Part shown: positions 17,202 through 26,232 of the stretch, in pieces
How positions within the stretch are numbered: position 1 is the stretch's first letter
How the letters are laid out: the number at the start of each line of letters is the position of its first letter
Source: Geodermatophilus ruber
GTDB taxonomy: Bacteria > Actinomycetota > Actinomycetes > Mycobacteriales > Geodermatophilaceae
Reading direction: 5' to 3'
Length of the DNA stretch: 64,000 nucleotides
Assembly (NCBI RefSeq): GCF_900114385.1
Contig: NZ_FOSW01000001.1
Span: forward strand, 372,001-436,000
The notes under the pieces: model-generated
Told to the model about the DNA's origin: nothing
The model's database searches: none
Seen by the model: the letters and a program-made list of their open reading frames with translations, nothing else
Translations under genes and position numbers: made by a program

Positions 17202-18368
17202 TCACCGCAGGCTCGCGGCCAGGCTCCCCCGCACCGGCCGCCCCTGGGACAGCAGCAGCATCTGCGCCAGGTGGTAGGCATCGGGCTGACCGGCCCACGT
17301 CCCCGCGGCGACCTCGCCGGACGGCGTCAGCTCGTGGTGCCAGCTCCCGGTGACCGGATCGGCGAACCGCTCCTCGCCGTGCGCCCGCCAGCGCCCGGCC
17401 AGCGTGCGGTAGCGCTCCTCCCCGGTGACCTGTCCCAGCACCGCGGCGGCCGCGATCGCCTCGCAGAGCACCCAGTGCATGCGCGCACCCACCACGACCC
17501 GGTCGTCCCAGTCCAGCGTGTACGGGAAGCCGTCGGGCCCGTCGGCCGCCCAGCCCCGCTCCACCGCGGCATCGAACAGCGCGACGGCGTCGTCGAGCAG
17601 CCAGCCCGGTGGTCCGGAGAGGGCGGCGCGGAGGTGGAGGCAGAGCCGGGCCCACTCGAACTGGTGCCCGATGGTCACGCCGTACGGCCGGAACGGGTGG
17701 GCCGGCTCGTCGCGGTGGTACTCCGGCAGCGGCGTCCAGCCGGAGGTGAAGTGCTCGGGCAGCCGCCAGTCCCGCTCGCGCGCCCAGCCGTGCACCACCC
17801 GCTCGGTGCTGCGGAGGGCCTGCTCGCGCAGCCGGGCCGCCCGCCGGTCGTTCCCGAGCGCGTCGGCGGCGGCCAGCGACGCCTCGACCCCGTGCATCGT
17901 GGCGTTGACCCCGCGGTAGTCCTCGCAGCGGTGCCACGCACGGTCCCACGCCTCGACCGGCAGGCCGGCCGTGTCGTCCCAGAACCTCGTCCGCCAGACC
18001 TCGAGCGCGTCGTCGAGCAGGTCCCGGCCGCCGGGAACGCCGGCGGCCGTGGCCGTCGACCCCGCGAGGACGACGAAGGCGTGCACGTAGGCGGACTTCG
18101 TGTCGTCCTCCGCCGTCGCCCGCCAGCCTCCCCGCTGCCGGTCACGCAGCGCCCCGTCAACCAGCGCCTGCACCCCGTGACGGACCAGTTCCCCCGCTCC
18201 GGGCCGGCCCAGCAGCTGGGCCAGCCCGAGGACGTGGGTCATCCGCGCGACGATCCAGGTCTCCAGCGGCCGGCCGCGGACCACCCGCCCGTCGTCCCCG
18301 AGGTAGCCGAACCCGCCGGGCACCGCGGAGCGCTCGGCGTGGTCCAGCAGCCGCCGCAGGTCCGTCAC
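17202..18368 (-). CDS. AGE-family epimerase/isomerase (mannose or sulfoquinovose isomerase type)
   Basis: 388-residue (alpha/alpha)6-barrel enzyme. Motifs GVNATMHGVEASLAA, HPFRPYGVTIGHQFEW, GSWHHEL and GQPDAYH contain the paired His, Arg and Glu/Asp residues of the N-acylglucosamine 2-epimerase superfamily; the combination is nearer to YihS/mannose isomerase than to true GlcNAc epimerase. It likely interconverts aldose and ketose forms of free hexoses in the cytoplasm. Its start lies 4 bp from the end of the bkdC gene (same strand), so it may be the last gene of the bkd operon, though no metabolic link is obvious. Confidence 0.8.
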   Translation of the reverse strand: MTDLRRLLDHAERSAVPGGFGYLGDDGRVVRGRPLETWIVARMTHVLGLAQLLGRPGAGELVRHGVQALVDGALRDRQRGGWRATAEDDTKSAYVHAFVVLAGSTATAAGVPGGRDLLDDALEVWRTRFWDDTAGLPVEAWDRAWHRCEDYRGVNATMHGVEASLAAADALGNDRRAARLREQALRSTERVVHGWARERDWRLPEHFTSGWTPLPEYHRDEPAHPFRPYGVTIGHQFEWARLCLHLRAALSGPPGWLLDDAVALFDAAVERGWAADGPDGFPYTLDWDDRVVVGARMHWVLCEAIAAAAVLGQVTGEERYRTLAGRWRAHGEERFADPVTGSWHHELTPSGEVAAGTWAGQPDAYHLAQMLLLSQGRPVRGSLAASLR

Positions 18369-18372
18369 GCGG

Positions 18373-19833
18373 TCAGAAGGCCAGCGCGGTGCCGGGGTCG
18401 GAGAGCAGGGTGCCGACGTCGGCGAGAAAGCGGCTGCCCAGCTCCCCGTCGATGATCCGGTGGTCGAAGGAGAGCGCCAGCTGGGTGACCTGCCGCGGCT
18501 TCACCTTGCCCTTGTGCACCCACGGCATCTCCCGCACGGCCCCGAAGGCCAGGATCGCCGCCTCGCCGGGGTTGAGGATGGGCGTGCCGCTGTCGACGCC
18601 GAACACCCCGACGTTGGTGACGGTGATCGTGCCGCCGCTCATGTCCTCCGGGGCGGTGCGTCCGGCCCGGGCGGTCTCGGTGAGCTCGGTCAGGGCGCCG
18701 GCCAGCTCGGCGAGGGAGAGCCGGTCGGCACCCTTGACGGTGGGCACCACCAGCCCGCGGGGGGTGGCCGCGGCGATGCCGAGGTTGACGTAGTCCTTGA
18801 CCACGATCTCCTGCGCGGCCTCGTCCCAGGAGCTGTTCACCATCGGGTGGCGGCGCACGGCCAGCACGAGCGCCCGGGCCACGAACAGCAGCGGGCTGAT
18901 CTTCAGGCCGGCGAGCTCGGGACGGGCGGCCAGCCGCGTGCGCAGCTTCATCATCCGCGTGACGTCGACGGTCAGGAACTCGGTGACGTGCGGGGCGGTG
19001 AACGCGCTGGCCACCATGGCCGCGGCGGTGTGCTTGCGCACGCCCTTGATCGGGATCCGCTGCTCGCGGACGGGCTCTCCGGCGCGGACCGGAACGGCGG
19101 CGCCGGACGCCGCTGCCTGCACGTCGGCGCGGGTGATGAGACCGCCCGCGCCGCTGCCGGTGAGCGTGGTCAGGTCCACGCCGAGGTCCTTGGCCAGCTT
19201 GCGGACCGGCGGCTTGGCCAGCGGCCGGAGCCGGCCCTGCCCGGGCGGGGCGCCGACCGAGGGCGCGGCGGCCTCGCCCAGCGCGTGCGCCTCGGCCTGC
19301 CGGCCCACCTCCAGCCCACCGTGCCGGACCGGCTTGACCGTGGCGTCCGGCGCCGTGCTCAGCAGCGGCGGGTGCGCGGGGGCGGGCTCCGCCCGCGGCG
19401 CCGGGGCGGTCGCGCGGGCCGCGGCGTCGGCGCCGCTGCGGCGCGGGCGCCGCCGGGCCTCGGTGGTGCGCGGCCCGTAGCCCACCAGCACCGCGGTGCG
19501 TCCGCCGGGCGCCGCGCCGCCGATCAGCCCGGCCGTGGGCTCGGCGACGTCGGCGGGCTCCTCGCCGGCTGCGCCTCCCCCACCCTCCCCACCGATGTCG
19601 ATGGTGATGATCGGCGTGCCGACGTCGACGGTCTCACCGGCCTCGTGCAGGAGCGCGGTGACCGTCCCCGCCCACGGCGAGGGCAGCTCGACGGCCGCCT
19701 TGGCCGTCTCCACCTCGCACAGCGGCTGGTTGACCGTGACCGGGTCCCCGACGGCGACCAGCCACTGCAGGATCTCGCCCTCGGTGAGGCCCTCGCCGAC
19801 GTCGGGCAGCTTGAACTGCTTGAGCGCGCCCAT
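18373..19833 (-). CDS. bkdC: Branched-chain 2-oxoacid dehydrogenase E2 (dihydrolipoyl acyltransferase)
   Basis: 486-residue core subunit. An N-terminal lipoyl domain carries VETAKAAVE with lipoylated Lys45; after an Ala/Pro/Gly-rich linker there is a peripheral subunit-binding domain (about 205-245, ending GSGAGGLITRADVQA); the C-terminal acyltransferase domain ends with LSFDHRIIDGE, the HxxxDG catalytic motif. A single lipoyl domain fits the BkdC type. It follows bkdB with 3 bp between them. E3 (lipoamide dehydrogenase) is not encoded here. Confidence 0.93.
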   Translation of the reverse strand: MGALKQFKLPDVGEGLTEGEILQWLVAVGDPVTVNQPLCEVETAKAAVELPSPWAGTVTALLHEAGETVDVGTPIITIDIGGEGGGGAAGEEPADVAEPTAGLIGGAAPGGRTAVLVGYGPRTTEARRRPRRSGADAAARATAPAPRAEPAPAHPPLLSTAPDATVKPVRHGGLEVGRQAEAHALGEAAAPSVGAPPGQGRLRPLAKPPVRKLAKDLGVDLTTLTGSGAGGLITRADVQAAASGAAVPVRAGEPVREQRIPIKGVRKHTAAAMVASAFTAPHVTEFLTVDVTRMMKLRTRLAARPELAGLKISPLLFVARALVLAVRRHPMVNSSWDEAAQEIVVKDYVNLGIAAATPRGLVVPTVKGADRLSLAELAGALTELTETARAGRTAPEDMSGGTITVTNVGVFGVDSGTPILNPGEAAILAFGAVREMPWVHKGKVKPRQVTQLALSFDHRIIDGELGSRFLADVGTLLSDPGTALAF

Positions 19834-19836
19834 CGG

Positions 19837-20817
19837 TCAGAACCCCATCGCGCGGTCGACGGCGTCCAGGACCCGGTCGAGGTCGGGGAGGTACTCCTCC
19901 TCCAGCTTCGCCGGCGGGTAGGGGGTGTCGTAGCCCCCGACCCGCAGCACCGGAGCCTCCAGGGAGTAGAAGCACGTCTCGGTGACCCGGGCGGCGATCT
20001 CCGCGCCCAGGCCGAGGGTCACCGGCGCCTCGTGGACGACGACGCAGCGCCCGGTGCGCCGCACCGACTCGAACACCGGGTCCAGGTCCAGCGGGGAGAG
20101 GGTGCGCAGGTCGATCACCTCGAGGGAGCGGCCCTCCTCGGCGACGGCCTCGGCCGCCTGCAGCACCGTCTTCACCATCGGCCCGTAGGCCAGCACGGTG
20201 ACGTCGTCGCCGCCGCGGACCACCCGGGAGGCGAACAGCGGATCGGGCGTGGCGTCGGTGTCGACCGCTGCCTTCTCCCAGTACCGCCGCTTGGGCTCGA
20301 GGAAGACGATGGGGTCGGGATGGGCGATCGCCTGCTGGATGCCCCAGTAGGCGTCGACCGGGTTGCTGACCGCGACCACCTTGAGCCCGGCGGTGTGCGC
20401 GAAGTAGGCCTCGGGGCTCTCGCTGTGGTGCTCGACGGCGCCGATGCCCCCGCCGAACGGGATGCGGATGACGATCGGCATGGCCAGCTTCCCGCGCGAG
20501 CGGGCGTGGATCTTGGCCACCTGGGTGACGATCTGGTTGTAGGCGGGGAAGACAAACCCGTCGAACTGGATCTCGCAGACCGGGCGGTAGCCGCGCATCG
20601 CCAGGCCGACGGCGGTGCCGAGGATGCCGGCCTCGGCCAGCGGGGTGTCCACAACCCGGTCCTCGCCGAAGTCCTTCTGCAGGCCGTCGGTGATCCGGAA
20701 GACCCCGCCGAGCCGGCCGATGTCCTCGCCCATGAGCACGACCTTGGCGTCGTCCTCCATCGCCCGGCGCAGGCCGAGGTTGAGCGCCTTGCCGATGGTC
20801 AGCGTCTCGGTGCTCAT
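19837..20817 (-). CDS. bkdB: Branched-chain 2-oxoacid dehydrogenase E1 beta subunit
   Basis: 326-residue subunit of the thiamine-diphosphate-dependent E1 component. It contains VVLMGEDIGRLGG near the N-terminus, a CEIQFDGFVFPAYNQI segment, the RIPFGGGIGAVEHHS active-site histidines and VIDLRTLSPLD in the C-terminal transketolase domain. ATG at 20817 overlaps the bkdA stop (TGATG), so the two E1 subunits are translationally coupled, as expected for equal stoichiometry. Substrates are likely 2-oxoisovalerate and related acids; pyruvate is a less likely alternative. Confidence 0.93.
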   Translation of the reverse strand: MSTETLTIGKALNLGLRRAMEDDAKVVLMGEDIGRLGGVFRITDGLQKDFGEDRVVDTPLAEAGILGTAVGLAMRGYRPVCEIQFDGFVFPAYNQIVTQVAKIHARSRGKLAMPIVIRIPFGGGIGAVEHHSESPEAYFAHTAGLKVVAVSNPVDAYWGIQQAIAHPDPIVFLEPKRRYWEKAAVDTDATPDPLFASRVVRGGDDVTVLAYGPMVKTVLQAAEAVAEEGRSLEVIDLRTLSPLDLDPVFESVRRTGRCVVVHEAPVTLGLGAEIAARVTETCFYSLEAPVLRVGGYDTPYPPAKLEEEYLPDLDRVLDAVDRAMGF

Positions 20818-21956
20818 CAGCGCTCGCCCCCCTCGAACGACTCGTGGTAGGCCACGAACGCGGCCCGCTGCTGCGCCAGGTGGGGCGTCTGCTCGGCGTA
20901 GACGGAGTCGAACATCGCGGTGGCGGGCGGGTCGGGCATCTCCACCGTGCCGCTGCGGATCCGGGTGGCCAGCTCGTCGGCCGCCCGCTCGACGGAGTCG
21001 AAGAAGTGGTGGTCGGCGATGCCGCTGCGGGACAGGTGGACCTTGAGCCGGGCGATCGGGTCGCGCAGCTTCCACTCCTCCAGCTCACTGGCCAGCCGGT
21101 AGCGGGTGGGGTCGTCGGAGGTGGTGTGCGCGCCCATCCGGTAGGTGAACGCCTCGATGAACGTCGGCCCCTGGCCCTCCCGGGCGGCGGCCAGGGCCGC
21201 CCGCGTGACCGCGAGGACGGCGAGGACGTCGTTGCCGTCGACCCGCACGCCGGGGAAGCCGAACCCGGCGGCCCGCTGGTAGAGCGGCACCCGGGACTGC
21301 CGCTCCAGCGGCACGCTGATCGCGTACTGGTTGTTCTGGCAGAAGAAGACGACCGGCGCGGAGAAGCTCGCCGCCCAGATCATCGACTCGTTGACCTCGC
21401 CCTGGCTGGTCGCGCCGTCGCCGAGGAAGGCCAGGACGGCGGTCTCCGCGCCGTCCCGCTGGACACCCATCGCGTACCCGGTGGCGTGCAGCGTCTGCGC
21501 GCCGATGACCACGGTGTAGAGGTTGAAGTGCGTCGCCACGGGGTCCCAGCCGCCGTTGTCGACGCCGCGGAACAGGCTGATCACGTCGAGCGGGTCGACG
21601 CCGCGGGTCCAGGCGACGCCGTGCTCCCGGTAGGTCGGGAAGGCCATGTCGTCGGGCTGCAGCGCCCGGCCGGCTCCGATCTGGGCCGCCTCCTGGCCGA
21701 GCAGCGAGGCCCAGATGCCCAGCTCGCCCTGGCGCTGCAGCGCGGTGGCCTCGACGTCCCAGCGGCGGACCAGCACCAGGTCGCGGTACAGGCCGCGAAG
21801 CTCGTCGTCCGAGATCGACAGCGAGTACTCGGGGTGCTCCACCCGCTCGCCCTCGGGGGTCAGCAGCTGGACCAGATCCGGCTGCTGCGGCAGGTGGGGG
21901 GCCTCGGCCCCCGGGATCGGGTCGACCACCTCGGTGGTCACCGAAGACAGGCTCAC
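20817..21956 (-). CDS. bkdA: Branched-chain 2-oxoacid dehydrogenase E1 alpha subunit
   Basis: 379-residue E1 alpha. The ThDP-binding motif is GDGATSQGEVNESMIWAA and ends with CQNNQYAIS; the phosphorylation-loop region reads TYRMGAHTTSDDPTRYR. First gene of the bkdABC operon, which would feed branched-chain acyl-CoA starters for iso/anteiso fatty acids or complete Val/Leu/Ile breakdown. GTG start at 21956 has GGAG 5 nt upstream. It is divergent from an Lrp-type regulator gene, the classical arrangement for bkd operons. Homologues are often labelled pyruvate dehydrogenase E1 alpha. Confidence 0.93.
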   Translation of the reverse strand: MSLSSVTTEVVDPIPGAEAPHLPQQPDLVQLLTPEGERVEHPEYSLSISDDELRGLYRDLVLVRRWDVEATALQRQGELGIWASLLGQEAAQIGAGRALQPDDMAFPTYREHGVAWTRGVDPLDVISLFRGVDNGGWDPVATHFNLYTVVIGAQTLHATGYAMGVQRDGAETAVLAFLGDGATSQGEVNESMIWAASFSAPVVFFCQNNQYAISVPLERQSRVPLYQRAAGFGFPGVRVDGNDVLAVLAVTRAALAAAREGQGPTFIEAFTYRMGAHTTSDDPTRYRLASELEEWKLRDPIARLKVHLSRSGIADHHFFDSVERAADELATRIRSGTVEMPDPPATAMFDSVYAEQTPHLAQQRAAFVAYHESFEGGER

Positions 21957-22099
21957 GGTCTCTCCTCGCCGTCGGCCGCAGCTGCCGGGGTCACCGGCGG
22001 AGCTGGGTCACTGGACGTCTCGCGGCACGGGGGTGTGGTGCCACTCACACATCGTGGCACGACCGCCCCGTCGAGGAGAAGATCATCGACCGTCGAGAA

Positions 22100-22160
22100 T
22101 GCGCAAGGGTGCCACTCGAAACTGCGCACATTGCTCGGTACTAGGACGTCCAGCTATGTC
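22100..22160. promoter_or_regulatory. Divergent bkd-lrp control region: two TGCGCA palindromes and a promoter
   Basis: Palindromic TGCGCA occurs at 22100-22105 and 22123-22128, 23 bp apart (about two helical turns), suitable for an Lrp dimer or octamer. A promoter for the regulator gene reads TTGCTC (22131-22136), 18-bp spacer, TATGTC (22155-22160); the predicted start site falls only a few bases before the GTG codon, so the mRNA would be nearly leaderless. Confidence 0.5.
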
Positions 22161-22171
22161 AGACTGCCAAC

Positions 22172-22645
22172 GTGCCAGCCGTCGACGCCACCGACGCCCG
22201 CCTGGTGCAGGCCCTCTCCGAGGACCCCCGGGCCAGCGTCCTCGCGCTCTCCCAGAAGCTCGGGCTGGCCCGCAACACGGTGCAGGCGCGCCTGGCCCGG
22301 CTGGAGAGCAGCGGCGCGCTCGCGCCCTACGAGCACCGGGTCCGCCCCGAGGCGCTGGGCTACCGGCTGAGCGCCTACGTGACCGTGCTGGTGGTGCAGC
22401 GCAGCCTGTCCGACGTCGGTGAGGCGCTGAGCCACATCCCCGAGGTGCTCGAGGTGACGGCGCTCTCCGGCGTGGCCGACCTGCTGGTGCGGGTGGTGGC
22501 GCGGGATGCCGACGACCTGTGGCGGATCACCGAGCAGGTGCTCGCGATCCCCGGCGTGCAGCGCACCGACACCGCGCTCGCGCTGCGCCGACTGGTCGAG
22601 CACCGGGTGGCCCCGCTGCTGGAGCGGGCGGCCGGCACCGAGTAG
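22172..22645 (+). CDS. Lrp/AsnC family transcriptional regulator, likely of bkd
   Basis: 157-residue regulator. The N-terminal helix-turn-helix contains LVQALSEDPRASVLALSQ and LARNTVQARLARLESSG; the C-terminal RAM (effector-binding) domain contains VLEVTALSGVADLLVRV and DLWRITEQVLAIPGVQ. There is no ribosome site ahead of the GTG, in keeping with leaderless translation. It is divergent from bkdABC; in Streptomyces and Pseudomonas, Lrp-type BkdR controls that operon, and the same is inferred here. Confidence 0.88.
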   Translation: MPAVDATDARLVQALSEDPRASVLALSQKLGLARNTVQARLARLESSGALAPYEHRVRPEALGYRLSAYVTVLVVQRSLSDVGEALSHIPEVLEVTALSGVADLLVRVVARDADDLWRITEQVLAIPGVQRTDTALALRRLVEHRVAPLLERAAGTE

Positions 22646-22685
22646 CGCGCCGGGCCGCCCGCCGTGCCGGGTCACCGGTTGATGG

Positions 22686-23729
22686 TCACGGCACCATGAC
22701 GGCCCGCCCGCGGACCTCACCGCGTTCGAGCTTCGCGTACGCCTCCGCGACATCGGCGAGCGGGAAGACCTGCGTCTCCGCCGTGACGTGCCCCGCCCGG
22801 GCGAGGGCCACCACTTCGGCCAGCTCCTGGTGGTTGCCCCAGAACGGCACCACCGCGCTGGTCTCCACAGGCATCTCGGTGACCGGATTGCCCGGCGTCG
22901 GCCGGAAGGTCAGCTCGCCCTGGCCGAGCCCCACCAGAGCGAGGCGGCCTCCCCGGCTGACGACCGCGCGCGCGGTGTCGAGAGTCGGGGTGACGCCGAC
23001 GAAATCGAGGACGACGTCCGCTCCATCGGGGAACGGTCCCACGATCTCGCGGATGTGCTCGACGGCATCGGGACCGGACCGGACGGTGTGCGCGGCGCCC
23101 AGCCGGGCTGCCAGCTCCAGGGCGGCATCCTCCACGTCCACCGCGATCACGGAGACGCCCGTCGTGGCCGCGAGGATCTGCACGGCCATGTGCCCCAGGC
23201 CGCCGACCCCGATCACCACACAGTGCGTCCCGGGCCGAAGCGCATCCCGGCACAGCTCGATGGCGTGGTAGGCCGTCAATCCGGCGTCCGCGAGAGGAGC
23301 AGCCTGCGTGAGGTCGAGATCGCCCGTGCGGACCAGATGGGTCTCGGGCACCACCACGTAGTCCGCCATGCCACCGTCGCGCGTGAGGCCCAGGCCGTCG
23401 AACCCGACGACGCGGCACCGGTTCTCCAGTCCGAGGACGCATGCCCGGCAGCGACCGCACCCGAACAGGGCATGGACGACGACGGGTTCACCGATGTCCC
23501 ACCCGCTCACGCCGGAGCCCAGGCTCTCGACGTATCCGGCGACCTCGTGGCCGAGCGTGAGGGGAACCGGGAACGCGCCCGGTGGAGCCGCGAGGATGCC
23601 GAGGTCCGAGTGGCAGGCGCCGCTGGCTCCGACCCGCACGAGCACGTCCCCGAGGCCGGGCTCAGGCACGGGGATCTCGGTCAGCTCGGCCCGGTGCGGA
23701 CCCGTGTAGCGATATGCACGCATGGTCAC
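22686..23729 (-). CDS. Zinc-dependent NAD(P) alcohol dehydrogenase (MDR superfamily)
   Basis: 347-residue cytoplasmic oxidoreductase. Catalytic zinc ligands are in GACHSD and GHEVAG; the structural zinc Cys cluster is CGRCRACVLGLENRC; the Rossmann motif is GVGGLGHMAVQI at about residue 180. Substrates are probably primary alcohols or aldehydes. GTG at 23729 is used because GGAAGG lies about 8 nt upstream; an ATG two codons later is possible. Codon use and slightly lower GC in this gene differ mildly from the neighbours (for example more A/T in the intergenic flank), but evidence for transfer is weak. Confidence 0.92.
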   Translation of the reverse strand: MTMRAYRYTGPHRAELTEIPVPEPGLGDVLVRVGASGACHSDLGILAAPPGAFPVPLTLGHEVAGYVESLGSGVSGWDIGEPVVVHALFGCGRCRACVLGLENRCRVVGFDGLGLTRDGGMADYVVVPETHLVRTGDLDLTQAAPLADAGLTAYHAIELCRDALRPGTHCVVIGVGGLGHMAVQILAATTGVSVIAVDVEDAALELAARLGAAHTVRSGPDAVEHIREIVGPFPDGADVVLDFVGVTPTLDTARAVVSRGGRLALVGLGQGELTFRPTPGNPVTEMPVETSAVVPFWGNHQELAEVVALARAGHVTAETQVFPLADVAEAYAKLERGEVRGRAVMVP

Positions 23730-23912
23730 CGTTTCTACCTTCCGCTCATCGTGGACAGGGATCGATTCGCCTCGGCCTGCATCGGGGATGCCCGGCCCTC
23801 CCAGCGAGGTCGAGGCGACGAGGAGTCATCGCGGTGCTCCTGCCCGTCCTCTGCCGGCCGGTGCCGCGCTGATCGGGTGTGCGCACCGGGGGCCTCCGGG
23901 TAGAGCGCGGCC

Positions 23913-24431
23913 ATGGGCATGCGCACCCCCGTGAGGACGATCGGCAAGGGACGACGCAGCATCGGCGTGCTCGGCTGGGCCCTCCGCGGCGCGGCCGCCG
24001 GGGCGGCGGGCACCACCGCGCTCGACGCCGTGACCTACCTGGACATGGTGGTGCGCGGCCGCGGGGCCAGCACCACGCCGGAGCGGACGGTGGAGACGCT
24101 GGCGGAGAAGGCGCACGTACCGATCCCCGGCGAGGGCGAGACGCGCCGGAACCGGGTGCAGGCGCTCGGCGCGCTGACCGGTTTGGTGGCCGGGGTCGGC
24201 ATCGGCGTCGCCGTCGGACTGGTGCACGCCGCCGGCGTCCGCACCCGGCCGCTCGCCGGCACGCTGCTCATCACCGGCGGCGTCCTGGTCGCGACCAACG
24301 GGCCGATGACCGTCCTCGGCGTCACCGACCCGCGCACCTGGTCGGCGGCCGACTGGATCAGCGACCTGGTGCCGCACCTGGCCTACGGCGCCGTGGTGAA
24401 GACGACGATCGACGCCTTCGACCGGCGGTGA
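23913..24431 (+). CDS. Hypothetical membrane protein, 172 aa
   Basis: I do not recognise a family. The protein begins with a basic segment and a Gly/Ala-rich possible helix (about residues 18-38), has a hydrophilic middle with RGRGASTTPERTVETLAEKA, then two Gly/Ala/Val-rich membrane helices (about 85-107 and 118-135) and an amphipathic end with DLVPHLAYGAVVKTT. It resembles short actinobacterial membrane proteins of unknown role. ATG at 23913; a second ATG two codons on is also possible. It converges with the serine hydrolase gene. Confidence 0.55.
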   Translation: MGMRTPVRTIGKGRRSIGVLGWALRGAAAGAAGTTALDAVTYLDMVVRGRGASTTPERTVETLAEKAHVPIPGEGETRRNRVQALGALTGLVAGVGIGVAVGLVHAAGVRTRPLAGTLLITGGVLVATNGPMTVLGVTDPRTWSAADWISDLVPHLAYGAVVKTTIDAFDRR

Positions 24432-24450
24432 CCCGCCCGGCAGCCGGGCC

Positions 24451-25776
24451 TCAGTGCCGCCAGCCGCGCTGGTCCACCCCGCCGGGCACCGGCGCGGTCG
24501 GGTCGTACGGGACGCGGGTGAACACGAAGGTCCCCAGGTCCAGGTGGTCCTCGGCGATGCGCAGCGGCTCCCCGGCGTAGTAGCCGTCCAGCCCCACCCA
24601 GGTGCCGTCCGGACGGCGGGCGAACCGGCTGGCCCGGCCGGCCCGGCCCGGCATCGGCCCCAGGTGCAGCAGGCCGCCCGGCAGGGCGCGCAGCAGGTAC
24701 GGCGCCGGGCCCCAGAACCAGACGCCGAGGGTGTCCAGCGGGACGGGGGACGGCGAGGGCGTCCAGGGTTGGACGACGTGCGGCTCGGCGGCGCGCAGAT
24801 CGGCCAGCAGCCCGGGCAGGAGCGGGTCGAGGCCGCTGGTCGTGTTGGCCAGCGAGACCGCACCGGCCCGCTCCTCGCGGTCGACGAACACGCCGGCGAG
24901 GAAGCCGGGCATGGACCCGCCGTGACCGATCAGGGTGCGGCCGTCGATGCGCAGCACCTGCAGCCCGAGCCCGTAGGCCGACCAGCCCGGCGCCGACGGG
25001 TCCACGCCGGCGGGCACGGTCATCTCCTCCAGCGTGGCCGGGTCGAGCACCTCGCCGGTGTCGCCGAGCAGGAAGACGGCGAACCGGGCGAGGTCGGCCA
25101 GGGTCGCCCACAGCTGCCCGGCCGCAGCCATCACGCCGGCGTCGTGCTCGGGTTCGGGCAGGACGACGTCGGCCCACGGGTGCACGGCGTGGCCCTCGGC
25201 GGCCGGGGCGACCGGCCGCGGCGTCGTCCGGGTCATCCCCAGCGGCGCCAGGACCTCGTCACGGACGACGTCCTCCCAGGCCCGCCCGCGCAGCCGGGCC
25301 ACCAGCTCGCCGAGCAGCCCGAAGCCGAGGTTGGAGTAGTGGAACCGGCGGGCGGCGCCGAGGACGACGTGCTCGTCGGCCAGCCCCAGGTCCTCCAGCG
25401 ACCCGCCCGGGGTCCGCTCCCACCAGCCGCCCGGGCTCTCCGCGGCGGCGCCGGCGACGTGGGCCAGCAACTGGCCGACCGTGCGGTCGCCCAGCGGTGT
25501 ACCGGGCACGTGCCGCTCGAACGGGTCGTCCAGGTGCAGCCGGCCCTCGTCGCGCAACCGCATCACGGCGATCGCGGTGACCGTCTTGCTGATCGAGCCC
25601 AGCCGGTACTGGACGTCGGTGTGCGGCTCGGGCACTGCACCGCGGCCGGCCGACCAGGCCAGCCCGGCCTCCCGGACCACGCCGGCCACCAGGCTGGGGG
25701 CCCTGCCGTCGCGCTGCACCCGGGCGGTGCGGGCGAGCAGGGTGCGGGCGGTCGAGGGCAGGACGGGATCGTGCAT
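24451..25776 (-). CDS. Beta-lactamase-related serine hydrolase (class C/PBP-like)
   Basis: 441-residue enzyme of the Beta-lactamase (PF00144-type) family. The nucleophile motif is GSISKTVTA (SxxK), the second motif YSNLGFGLL (YxN), and the third region may be GHGGSMPG. No clear signal peptide is present, so it is probably a cytoplasmic or peripheral esterase/peptidase rather than an antibiotic-degrading lactamase. The C-terminal 100 residues form an extra lipocalin-like domain with WVGLDGYYAGEPLRI. Start is ATG at 25776. A DUF3817 gene precedes it by 15 bp on the same strand. Confidence 0.85.
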   Translation of the reverse strand: MHDPVLPSTARTLLARTARVQRDGRAPSLVAGVVREAGLAWSAGRGAVPEPHTDVQYRLGSISKTVTAIAVMRLRDEGRLHLDDPFERHVPGTPLGDRTVGQLLAHVAGAAAESPGGWWERTPGGSLEDLGLADEHVVLGAARRFHYSNLGFGLLGELVARLRGRAWEDVVRDEVLAPLGMTRTTPRPVAPAAEGHAVHPWADVVLPEPEHDAGVMAAAGQLWATLADLARFAVFLLGDTGEVLDPATLEEMTVPAGVDPSAPGWSAYGLGLQVLRIDGRTLIGHGGSMPGFLAGVFVDREERAGAVSLANTTSGLDPLLPGLLADLRAAEPHVVQPWTPSPSPVPLDTLGVWFWGPAPYLLRALPGGLLHLGPMPGRAGRASRFARRPDGTWVGLDGYYAGEPLRIAEDHLDLGTFVFTRVPYDPTAPVPGGVDQRGWRH

Positions 25777-25791
25777 GACCGGAGACCGTAG

Positions 25792-26118
25792 TCAGTTCTG
25801 GGCGAGGACTCCGCGCGCCGGGAGCCGGCCCGCGCGCTGCGCCCAGCGCTCGAACCAGACGGTGGCGAAGGGCGGCACCGAGGCGGCCAGCGCCAGCAGC
25901 AGCGTGCCCGGCGACCAGCGCAGCACCCGGGCGGCGACCAGGGCGACGAGGCAGTAGAGCAGGAAGATCCCGCCGTGGATCGGGCCGAACACCTGCACCC
26001 CCACCTCGGAGGACTGCGCGATCCACTTCACGTACATGCCGATCAGCAGGCCCAGCCAGGACAGCGCCTCGGCGACGGCGACGACGCGGAACGCGGTGGC
26101 GACGGTGCGGGGGTTCAT
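25792..26118 (-). CDS. DUF3817 small integral membrane protein
   Basis: 108-residue protein with three membrane helices. The sequence FRVVAVAEALSWLGLLIGM followed by YVKW, the FGPIHGGIFLLYC segment and the closing WFERWAQR are the DUF3817 signature. Function is unknown; such proteins are frequent in actinobacteria and occasionally fused or adjacent to transporters. ATG at 26118 matches the conserved N-terminus; longer readings are not supported. It lies directly upstream of the serine hydrolase gene on the same strand. Confidence 0.82.
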   Translation of the reverse strand: MNPRTVATAFRVVAVAEALSWLGLLIGMYVKWIAQSSEVGVQVFGPIHGGIFLLYCLVALVAARVLRWSPGTLLLALAASVPPFATVWFERWAQRAGRLPARGVLAQN

Positions 26119-26232
26119 CGGGAGCGGGAGTCCTCCGGTCGACGACAGGTCCGCAGCCTCCAACGGCGGCACGCCCCGGATGGTCCCGACCGCGGAGTGT
26201 GACGCTCCCCGCACGTGGCAGGGTCTGCGGGC

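Noticed and set aside
24451-25776. Antibiotic-resistance beta-lactamase
   Set aside because: The family motif is shared by many esterases and peptidases; there is no signal peptide, and the extra C-terminal domain is not that of true lactamases.
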